5,859 bases of DNA from Actinomycetota bacterium (lineage in GTDB: Bacteria; Actinomycetota; Acidimicrobiia; Acidimicrobiales; JACCXE01). The position numbers were made by a program, and so were the translations under genes. Every line of letters begins with the position of its first letter. The first letter of the stretch is position 1. Positions 1-4,549 of this stretch are shown here, piece by piece. Below the pieces are notes generated by a model. That model had not been told where the DNA came from and ran no database searches. It was given only the letters and a program-made list of their open reading frames with translations. Location of the stretch: the NCBI GenBank assembly GCA_013697265.1, contig JACCXE010000070.1, forward strand, positions 1 to 5,859, given 5' to 3'.

Positions 1-26
1 GGCGGCTTCAAGCGGTCGGCGCAACA
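1..26 (+). repeat. Left terminal inverted repeat of the IS30-family element
   Basis: It matches the reverse complement of 1224-1249 at 18 of 26 positions, with identical blocks at both ends of the alignment (1-5, 7-9 and 20-26). The transposase stop codon (8-10 on the minus strand) lies inside this repeat, so the last few transposase residues are encoded by the transposon end itself. The repeat may start before base 1. Confidence 0.75.
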
Positions 27-1180
27 AGTTCGGCGAGTAGGCGTGATGGTTTCATCCAGCCGAGGGTTTGTCGAGGACGGTTGTTGAGCTTGTAGGCCAT
101 GGCGTTGAGGTCGTTCTCGGTGTGGACTGACAGGTCGGTGCCTTTGGGCATCCATTGGCGGAGCAGGCCGTTGGTGTTCTCGTTCGAGCCGCGTTGCCAG
201 GGCGAGTGCGGGTCGCAGAAGTAGATGTCGATGCCGGTGTCGACGCTGAACTCGCGGTGCTGGGCCATCTCGTTTCCTTGGTCCCAAGTGATCGACTTCA
301 CGAGGTGTTCGGGCAGGGTCTTAATTTTGGCGGTCATCGCCGTGCGGACCGTTTCGGCGGTGTGGTCGCCGGGCAGGTGCAGCAACATCACGTAACGCGT
401 CGCGCGCTCGACGAGGGTGCCGACCGCTGACTTGCCGCCTTTGCCCACGATCAGATCGCCTTCCCAGTGGCCTGGCACGGCCCGATCCGCGACCTCGGCC
501 GGTCGTTCCGAGATCATGACCATTTCGGGGATCCGTCCCCGGGTCTCGATCCGTGACCGGTTCTTGCGCACCGCGCGTCCGGTGCGCAAACACGCGGCGA
601 GCTCTTTGCGCAACGCGCCACGGCCCTGCACATACAGCGATTGGTAGATCGTTTCCGGTGACACCCGCATCATCGGATCGTCCGGGAACTCCAAACGCAA
701 CTGCGCCGAGATCTGCGTCGGTGACCACTGCTCATCGGCAAGCCACGTCTCGACCTGGGCCCGCAACCGAGGGCACCGCACCAGCTTGGCTGGCTTGGGC
801 CGGCGCGCCTGGTCGCCGGCGCGGCGATGCGCCCGCCAACCCTGATACTTCTTGCGGCCACCATTCGCTTTGACCTCACGGCTCACCGTTGACGGCGCCC
901 GACCGATCCGCCCCGCGATCGTGCGGAACGACTCGTCGTCATCGAGACCCGAACGGATCGTCTCGCGCTCCGCCGCCGACAAACGCGCCGGCGACGGATC
1001 CCACTCCAATCGCCGCAGCACACCGCCAGACTCGCGGACCACCAGCCGAACAAAACGGCTTGATCTCGCGACCTCACGAGCAACCTCCACCGGTGCCATT
1101 CCATCGGCGACCAGCACGATGATCCGCTTCCGTTCCTCCGGCGTCAGCCTCCGATAACGACCACTGTTCTTACTGCCCAT
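8..1180 (-). CDS. IS30-family DDE transposase
   Basis: This 390-residue protein would cut and join the ends of its own element. The N-terminus carries two helix-turn-helix regions. One is at about residues 12-48 (LTPEERKRI, then VEVAREV). The second is at about 67-105, with SFRTIAGRIGRAPSTVSREV, the HTH_38-type signature of IS30 transposases. The catalytic core runs from about 235 to 385. The DDE triad is seen as D242 in GHWEGDLI, D300 in ITWDQGNE and E334 in SPWQRGSNENTNG; the 33 residues between the last two fit the DD(33)E spacing of the family. The start at 1180 is supported by GGGAGG (complement of 1186-1191) five bases upstream of the ATG. Length and frame are full, with no frameshift or internal stop. 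Confidence 0.96.
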   Translation of the reverse strand: MGSKNSGRYRRLTPEERKRIIVLVADGMAPVEVAREVARSSRFVRLVVRESGGVLRRLEWDPSPARLSAAERETIRSGLDDDESFRTIAGRIGRAPSTVSREVKANGGRKKYQGWRAHRRAGDQARRPKPAKLVRCPRLRAQVETWLADEQWSPTQISAQLRLEFPDDPMMRVSPETIYQSLYVQGRGALRKELAACLRTGRAVRKNRSRIETRGRIPEMVMISERPAEVADRAVPGHWEGDLIVGKGGKSAVGTLVERATRYVMLLHLPGDHTAETVRTAMTAKIKTLPEHLVKSITWDQGNEMAQHREFSVDTGIDIYFCDPHSPWQRGSNENTNGLLRQWMPKGTDLSVHTENDLNAMAYKLNNRPRQTLGWMKPSRLLAELVAPTA

Positions 1181-1194
1181 ACCAACCTCCCGAT

Positions 1195-1217
1195 TGAGTC
1201 GAATCGTTCTCGACTCA
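1195..1217 (-). other. Leader hairpin just upstream of the transposase RBS
   Basis: TGAGTCGA at 1195-1202 and TCGACTCA at 1210-1217 are perfect 8-bp complements with a 7-nt loop. They lie between the right IS end and the transposase Shine-Dalgarno sequence (1186-1191). Hairpins near IS ends are known in several families to limit expression from outside promoters, but for this element that role is inference. The Shine-Dalgarno sequence itself is not in the stem. Confidence 0.5.
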
Positions 1218-1223
1218 CCGAGC

Positions 1224-1249
1224 TGTTGCGTTGATAGTCAGAATCCGCC
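1224..1249 (-). repeat. Right terminal inverted repeat of the IS30-family element
   Basis: The reverse complement begins GGCGGATTC and ends CGCAACA, pairing with bases 1-26 at 18 of 26 positions. The element side is the transposase leader; the outer side is host DNA starting at about 1250. The exact boundary could shift by a few bases because the left flank is outside the window. Confidence 0.75.
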
Positions 1250-1319
1250 GGCGTGTTTTTCCGGTTCGAGCGCGAAATCACGCAACTTTCGTGGCGCAGA
1301 GCGCGTAAGAGGTCGACGG

Positions 1320-1335
1320 AAAACGCCGGACGGCG
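1320..1335 (-). terminator. Short hairpin plus T-run after the MerR-like gene
   Basis: Read on the minus strand, directly after the TAG stop of the MerR-like gene, CGCC-GTCC-GGCG is followed by TTTT (plus-strand positions 1324-1335 and 1320-1323). It resembles a small intrinsic terminator. The stem is only 4 bp, so the call is tentative. The rest of the gap between the IS and this gene (1250-1319) shows no gene that I can support. Confidence 0.35.
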
Positions 1336-1337
1336 GC

Positions 1338-1667
1338 CTAGTCGGCGCCGGATTCGAGCGCGGCGACGCGCTCGCGTAGATCGTCGATTTCCATCGCCAT
1401 CGCTGCGACCTGATCGAGCAACGCTTCGGTCACCGCGTCGGGAGTGGGGGACCGGCGCGACCGTCGCCCGATGTTCGGCGACGCCGATGCCCGGGCCGTG
1501 ACTTCGCCGAGGTCCACAAGTCGTTGATCCCCGTGGGTGCCCGGGACCACAACCGATCGGATCAACCCGTCGCGATACCAGCGCCGCAACGCCGGAAGGC
1601 TGGCGCGGGTGGCCTCGGCCGCCTCGCGCAAGGTGACCCATTCAATGTCATCTTCTGGTACGGTCAT
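1338..1667 (-). CDS. MerR/excisionase-like DNA-binding protein with C-terminal coiled coil
   Basis: This is a 109-residue protein. Residues about 10-53 form a winged helix-turn-helix of MerR/BldC/excisionase type: WVTLREAAEATRASLPALRRWYRDGLI is the helix-turn-helix, followed by a short wing ending at QRLVDLGEV. Residues about 57-77 are a basic linker. Residues about 78-106 are a predicted amphipathic coiled coil (LLDQVAAMAMEIDDLRERVAAL) likely to dimerise it. It has no effector-binding domain. It is transcribed divergently from the Clp N-domain gene with 56 bp between start codons, and that gap holds palindromes, so control of both genes is a reasonable inference. No Shine-Dalgarno sequence is visible before its ATG, while a -10-like TAGTAT lies close upstream, so the mRNA may be leaderless. 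The target and any small-molecule signal are unknown. Confidence 0.8.
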   Translation of the reverse strand: MTVPEDDIEWVTLREAAEATRASLPALRRWYRDGLIRSVVVPGTHGDQRLVDLGEVTARASASPNIGRRSRRSPTPDAVTEALLDQVAAMAMEIDDLRERVAALESGAD

Positions 1668-1723
1668 AATAATGCATACTACAACACTGTTTGAACAGTG
1701 TTCAACACTTTCAAGGAGTGCGA
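1668..1723. promoter_or_regulatory. Divergent promoter/operator region with overlapping palindromes
   Basis: Two perfect inverted repeats interlock. AACACTGT (1683-1690) pairs with ACAGTGTT (1695-1702) across a 4-nt spacer, and TTGAACA (1691-1697) pairs with TGTTCAA (1699-1705) around G1698. CAACACT also recurs directly at 1682-1688 and 1703-1709, 21 bp apart (two helical turns). Possible promoter elements are a plus-strand -10 CATAAT (1665-1670) and, on the minus strand, TTGAAC (complement of 1700-1705) followed 18 bases later by TAGTAT. The palindromes would therefore cover the start region of one gene and the -35 of the other. This is a likely operator; the binding protein is most simply the MerR-like neighbour, by inference. 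Confidence 0.6.
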
Positions 1724-2554
1724 ATGTTCGAACGATTCACCGAGAACGCCAGAGCGGTGCTGGTCAGGGCGGGGACGCTCGCCCGAGACGAGAAGAGCCC
1801 CGCGATTCGCCGTCACCACATGCTGATTGGCCTGCTAGAGGACGCCGAGCGGCGTTCCGACGGAGTTCCCGCGCTAATACTGGCCGACGCCGACACCGAC
1901 CTGGCCGGGCTACGCGAGCGCCTGTTCGAGTCCCTTCGCGGTAGCGAAACAGCCACAGCAACCGCCGGCGGCAAGCAGCCGTTTTCGTCCGGGGCCAAGA
2001 AGGCGCTCGAACTCGCCCTGCGCGAGGCCCTGTCTCTTGGCCACAATTACATCGGCTGCGAGCACCTCCTTCTGTCGATCCTTCGCTCGGCTGACGGGCC
2101 GCTTGAGGCCACGCTCGGAGGCAGCAATCTGAAGTACGGCACCACCCGCGAATACCTTCGCAACTACCGGCCCGCGGGTGGCGGTCGCCGCCGGCGCTTC
2201 GGACGCGGACCCGGCGGCCGCCACACCCGCGCCGTGGAAGACGTGCTCGAACGGGCCCAGCGCCGCGCCTTAAGCGAGCGCGCCGTCAACACCGGTGATC
2301 TGCTCGTGGCCTTGGCCGAGGGGGAGGGCACGCACTTCGCCACGCTCACGGCCGGAGCGTCGCTACCGGACGCGAGCACTTTGGGTGCCGAAGCGAACAA
2401 GCTGGTCGAGGCGAAAGCGCCGGATGGTGCCCTCGATGCCGTGCGCCTCGATCCGAAAAGCGGCGCAGTCACGATCAAGGATCCCGCACTGGCCGCCGCG
2501 TTCATGAAGGCGTTCGAGAGCGGCGCGTTCAAGGCCGACGACGCCGACCACTAA
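1724..2554 (+). CDS. Clp N-domain protein lacking AAA+ ATPase (ClpC2-like)
   Basis: This 276-residue protein resembles the N-terminal substrate/adaptor-binding domain of ClpC/ClpA but has no Walker motifs or ATPase module. Repeat 1 covers about residues 2-71, beginning MFERFTENARAVLVRA with HHMLIGLL. Repeat 2 covers about 86-146 (FSSGAKKALELALREAL, then YIGCEHLLLSIL). After an Arg/Gly-rich linker (about 150-167), residues 168-230 look like a degenerate third repeat (AVEDVLERAQRRAL, then VNTGDLLVALAEGEGTHF). An acidic, Ala-rich tail follows. The ATG at 1724 is chosen because AAGGAG (1713-1718) sits five bases before it and family proteins begin MFERFT. An upstream in-frame TTG at 1691 lies inside the operator palindrome. 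Plausible roles are a ClpC adaptor, an inhibitor, or a decoy for ClpC-binding molecules, as proposed for mycobacterial ClpC2. Confidence 0.85.
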   Translation: MFERFTENARAVLVRAGTLARDEKSPAIRRHHMLIGLLEDAERRSDGVPALILADADTDLAGLRERLFESLRGSETATATAGGKQPFSSGAKKALELALREALSLGHNYIGCEHLLLSILRSADGPLEATLGGSNLKYGTTREYLRNYRPAGGGRRRRFGRGPGGRHTRAVEDVLERAQRRALSERAVNTGDLLVALAEGEGTHFATLTAGASLPDASTLGAEANKLVEAKAPDGALDAVRLDPKSGAVTIKDPALAAAFMKAFESGAFKADDADH

Positions 2555-2572
2555 GTGCCGCGGGGCGTGCAT

Positions 2573-2635
2573 CCGCGTCCGGTAGGTTTTCGGCCTAATG
2601 GACGCGGGGCCAACTAGCGCCGGGCCATCTGGCCC
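2573..2635 (+). terminator. Two stem-loops after the Clp N-domain gene
   Basis: CCGCGTCC (2573-2580) pairs perfectly with GGACGCGG (2600-2607), with an inner TAGG/CCTA stem (2583-2586 with 2594-2597). A second hairpin, GGGCC-ATCT-GGCCC, lies at 2622-2635. They fall in the 108-bp gap between two plus-strand genes, where transcription could end. No T-run follows either stem, so intrinsic termination is uncertain; they could equally be mRNA 3'-end stabilisers. Confidence 0.35.
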
Positions 2636-2662
2636 ACAACCAGGACGTCGTAGGTAACGACG

Positions 2663-3178
2663 ATGTCCGGTGCCCTCGTGCTGAACGCGACGTTCGAGCC
2701 ACTGTGCATCGTCACCTCCCGCCGGGCCCTGAACTTGGTGCTGGCAACCAAAGCCGAAATGATCTCGGCCTCCGAGCAGTGCTTTCGTTCCGCGAGCGCG
2801 AGCTACGAAGCGCCATCAGTGGTGCGCTTGCTCTCGTTCGTGCGGGTGCCGTACACAACCCGCGTCGCGCTCAACCGTCGCGCCGTGTTCGCCCGCGACA
2901 ACTTCAGGTGCCAGTACTGCCACTCGGCGGCCGAGAACATCGACCACGTGATCCCGCGGTCGCGCGGTGGCACACACACGTGGGACAACGTGGTCGCGGC
3001 CTGCAAGGCATGCAACGCGCGCAAGGAAGACCGCATGCTGAGCGAAATCAATATGCGCCTGCGGCGTCAGCCCGTCACCCCGCACGCGCGGGCCTGGGTG
3101 TTGGCCGCGACTGGTTCGCGCCGTCCGGATTGGGAGCAGTGGCTCGGCATGCCGTCTCCCGCCATCGCTTCGGCCTGA
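2663..3178 (+). CDS. HNH endonuclease family protein
   Basis: This 171-residue protein carries a zinc-stabilised HNH nuclease fold. It opens with VLNATFEPL, a conserved start in a widespread bacterial HNH subfamily (usually VLN-x-x-x-EPL). The core runs from about 78 to 125. First come zinc ligands C83 and C86 in FRCQYC, then the catalytic motif D94-H95 in IDHVIPRSRGG, then N109 in WDNVVAAC, then the second ligand pair C114 and C117 in CKACNARK. All expected residues are present, so it is probably catalytically competent. The physiological substrate of this subfamily is not established; neither restriction nor homing activity can be claimed from context. The upstream ribosome binding site is weak (AGG at 2652-2654). 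The gene ends 4 nt before the next start, suggesting one operon. Confidence 0.88.
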   Translation: MSGALVLNATFEPLCIVTSRRALNLVLATKAEMISASEQCFRSASASYEAPSVVRLLSFVRVPYTTRVALNRRAVFARDNFRCQYCHSAAENIDHVIPRSRGGTHTWDNVVAACKACNARKEDRMLSEINMRLRRQPVTPHARAWVLAATGSRRPDWEQWLGMPSPAIASA

Positions 3179-3182
3179 CCTC

Positions 3183-3821
3183 ATGCGGATCACGCACTGG
3201 GCCGGACCGGCCGCCGCACTACACGCGCGTCCCATCAGCCCGGCCAATCCACTCAACGAGCTGCACGCAATTCGTCCCGCCATCGTGCTCGGCCGGGCCC
3301 AGAAGGTCGACGACAACTACGACGCCGCGGCCCACACTGCGGGCTTCGAGGTCGCCCGGCGGGTCTCGGGCGGCACCGCCGTTGTCGTCGGGCCCGGCGA
3401 GTGCGTATGGGTCGACGTCGTGGTCGAGCGGGGCGGGTCGGGCTGGAACGACGACATTGGCAAGGCCGGCTGCTGGATGGGCGAACAGTGGGTGGCCGCG
3501 CTCGCCGCGGCTGGCCTAGCTGGCGCCAAGGTCCACCGCACGGGCATGGAGCGGCGGCCCGGGTCAGACGCCGTGTGCTTCGCCGGTGTCGGCCCTGGTG
3601 AGGTCCTGACCGCCGACGGGGCCAAGATCGTGGGGATATCCCAGCGCCGCACCCGGGGCTGGGCGCTGTTTCAGTGCGCGATCCCGCTGCGTTGGGACGT
3701 CGCGCCACTCGTCGCAGTGTTCGGTCCGTCCGCCGAGCCCGCGTCAGACGCACTGATCCGTGTTTTGAGCCCGGAAACCGCCGCCACGGCCGTTTCCGCC
3801 CTCGCCGACATCCTCGGCTAA
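3183..3821 (+). CDS. Biotin/lipoate protein ligase family protein (LplA-like), short
   Basis: This 212-residue protein has the hallmarks of the BPL/LplA/LipB catalytic domain. PAIVLGRAQK lies at about 32-41, RRVSGGTAVVV at 59-69 (the RR-x-SGG substrate/nucleotide loop), SDAVCFAGVGPGEV at 128-141, and GAKIVGISQRRTR at 146-158 with the expected catalytic lysine K148. It therefore probably attaches or transfers a lipoyl, octanoyl or related group to a carrier lysine. It lacks the C-terminal accessory domain of full LplA enzymes (about 330 residues), so it may be a transferase or need a partner. No Shine-Dalgarno sequence is seen at the start. The start lies 4 nt after the HNH stop, suggesting translational coupling. 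Which carrier protein it serves cannot be told from this window. Confidence 0.82.
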   Translation: MRITHWAGPAAALHARPISPANPLNELHAIRPAIVLGRAQKVDDNYDAAAHTAGFEVARRVSGGTAVVVGPGECVWVDVVVERGGSGWNDDIGKAGCWMGEQWVAALAAAGLAGAKVHRTGMERRPGSDAVCFAGVGPGEVLTADGAKIVGISQRRTRGWALFQCAIPLRWDVAPLVAVFGPSAEPASDALIRVLSPETAATAVSALADILG

Positions 3822-3844
3822 TCGGCGCAGCGCCTGCGCTAGCC
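3816..3844 (+). terminator. Stem-loop at the end of the lipoate-ligase-like gene
   Basis: GGCTA (3816-3820) pairs with TAGCC (3840-3844), and inside it GCGCAG (3825-3830) pairs with CTGCGC (3834-3839) around a CGC triloop, with a small bulge between the stems. It overlaps the stop codon and separates this operon from the mraZ promoter. No T-run follows, so it may be a weak or Rho-assisted terminator. Confidence 0.4.
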
Positions 3845-3911
3845 CGAACTCGTAGTCACTACAGGGTTCCGCGAGTTGATCCGATTTTCTGGGTTTTCGT
3901 ACCTCCGGTGT

Positions 3912-3940
3912 TTGCAAGTGGCGCGGTTGACCCGTAAAGT
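3912..3940 (+). promoter_or_regulatory. Candidate promoter for mraZ and the dcw cluster
   Basis: TTGCAA at 3912-3917 and TAAAGT at 3935-3940 are separated by 17 bp, and each matches 4 of 6 consensus bases. Transcription would start near 3947, giving a leader of about 44 nt before the GTG at 3991. Other -35-like sites (TTGATC at 3876, TTGACC at 3927) lack a convincing -10. The rest of 3845-3911 holds no gene that I can support. Confidence 0.45.
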
Positions 3941-3954
3941 GGCGCGCAGTGGGG
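3915..3954 (+). promoter_or_regulatory. Putative MraZ-binding boxes (operator)
   Basis: CAAGTGGCG (3915-3923), AAAGTGGCG (3936-3944) and CAGTGGGG (3947-3954) repeat a GTGG core at 3918, 3939 and 3949, that is, at 21 and 10 bp spacing, so on the same face of the helix. MraZ proteins are known to bind short direct repeats with a GTGG/TGGG or AAAGTG core in front of their own gene. Overlap with the candidate -10 and spacer fits autorepression. Confidence 0.55.
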
Positions 3955-3990
3955 ACCGGAGAGGGCCGGACCACCTTTTCGGAGCGAACA

Positions 3991-4425
3991 GTGGCGGACT
4001 TTTTCAGCGGGCATAGCGAGCACACGCTCGACGCCAAGGGGCGGGTGATCGTGCCCGCCAAGTACCGCTCACGTTTCGCGGACGGAGCGCACCTGGCCAA
4101 GGGCAACAACCGCTCGCTGGCGCTGTGGACCCGGGAAAGCTACGAGCGCCAAGCCGCGTCGTGGCTCGAGAAGCTCGAGTCGGGCGCCGACGGCGCCGAG
4201 GAGCAGGCCCTGTACTGGGCGGCGAACGTCGAAGAGCTCGCCGTCGATCCCTCGACCGGTCGCCTGCTAATCCCGCCCTACATGCGCGAGTACGCGCAAT
4301 TGGAGCTGGGTCAACCCGTCCTGCTCAACGGTGCCCTCAATCACCTCGACGTGTGGAACCCGACGCTGTTCGCCAACCGGGTCGCGGCGTCGGCCGAATC
4401 CAGCTTTACGAAAGATCACTCATGA
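3991..4425 (+). CDS. mraZ: Transcriptional regulator MraZ
   Basis: This 144-residue protein is a DNA-binding, ring-forming regulator of the dcw cluster that acts at the nucleoid. It contains two SpoVT/AbrB-like domains. The first (about 5-47) has the signature HTLDAKGRVIVPAKYR. The second (about 81-124) has the signature ELAVDPSTGRLLIPPYMREY. Both D-x-x-GR motifs are intact and the length is normal for the family. The GTG at 3991 is chosen because GGAG (3981-3984) lies six bases upstream and the protein then begins MADFFSGHSEHTLD, as homologues do. A farther in-frame GTG at 3949 would fall inside the operator repeats. It is the first gene of the dcw transcript and probably represses its own promoter through the boxes at 3915-3954. 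Its stop lies 6 nt before the structured rsmH leader. Confidence 0.95.
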   Translation: MADFFSGHSEHTLDAKGRVIVPAKYRSRFADGAHLAKGNNRSLALWTRESYERQAASWLEKLESGADGAEEQALYWAANVEELAVDPSTGRLLIPPYMREYAQLELGQPVLLNGALNHLDVWNPTLFANRVAASAESSFTKDHS

Positions 4426-4431
4426 CGTGCA

Positions 4432-4549
4432 GCTCATCTGCAGTCCTCCGGTCGGTACCGATGGAGTCTTCAACTCCGCCCGCTCCGCCGGTGGTACCAG
4501 GGACACACAACCTTGGGCCTTCCCCCCGGCCGGGGGACTGCAGATGAGC
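4432..4549 (+). ncRNA. mraW RNA motif candidate: structured rsmH leader
   Basis: The mraZ-rsmH gap folds strongly. Positions 4432-4455 pair with 4526-4549 over 24 bp, with two G-U pairs and no bulge. The core is a perfect 12-bp match between 4432-4443 and 4538-4549. Inside, GGTACC at 4454-4459 can pair with GGTACC at 4493-4498, and GGAGT (4463-4467) with ACTCC (4473-4477) around a CTTCA loop. The 3' arm includes the G-run that would serve as Shine-Dalgarno (4532-4536) and the rsmH ATG (4544-4546). A competing small hairpin, CCCCC-GGCC-GGGGG, spans 4523-4536. A structured RNA called the mraW motif is known in just this place in many actinobacteria. The match here is by position and fold, not by a covariance search. 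Confidence 0.68.

Larger units (their letters stand above)
1..1249 (-). mobile_element. IS30-family insertion sequence, apparently complete
   Basis: A single transposase gene fills almost the whole element and is flanked by imperfect terminal inverted repeats. Bases 1-26 match the reverse complement of 1224-1249 at 18 of 26 positions without gaps. The outer five bases (GGCGG), TTC at 7-9 and the inner CGCAACA at 20-26 are identical. A length of about 1.25 kb with one DDE transposase is typical of the IS30 family. The left repeat overlaps the 3' end of the transposase gene. Because the window begins at the left repeat, the true outer boundary and any target-site duplication cannot be checked; the element could extend a few bases further left. 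The reading frame is intact, so the copy may be active or recently active. Confidence 0.85.

Noticed and set aside
155..1157. Several plus-strand frames opposite the transposase
   Set aside because: They are antisense shadows with Arg/Pro/Ala-rich composition and no motifs, while the minus-strand transposase is unmistakable.
1248..1329. Inverted repeat between 1248-1263 and 1317-1329 as a larger structure or second IS end
   Set aside because: It is imperfect (three extra bases), partly explained by the IS end and the small terminator, and shows no second transposase signal.
1691..1723. Upstream TTG start for the Clp N-domain gene
   Set aside because: It lies in the operator palindrome, has no ribosome binding site, and Clp N-domains start at MFERFT.
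2704..3519. 271-codon plus-strand frame overlapping the HNH and ligase-like genes
   Set aside because: It is a GC-rich out-of-frame shadow with no recognisable domain; both overlapped frames carry clear family motifs.
3253..3753. 166-codon minus-strand frame opposite the ligase-like gene
   Set aside because: Its Arg/Pro-rich low-complexity translation is typical of the antisense strand of a GC-rich gene.
3845..3911. tRNA-like or other RNA gene in the mraZ upstream region
   Set aside because: GGTTCC and short palindromes are present, but no cloverleaf can be drawn.
3949..3990. Longer mraZ starting at the GTG at 3949 (158 residues)
   Set aside because: The extra 14 residues do not look like MraZ, the GTG lies inside the operator-like repeats, and a well-placed GGAG precedes the GTG at 3991.
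4331..4543. Longer rsmH open frame starting at 4331
   Set aside because: It is the +1 shadow of mraZ and the leader RNA; RsmH homologues begin close to the ATG at 4544.
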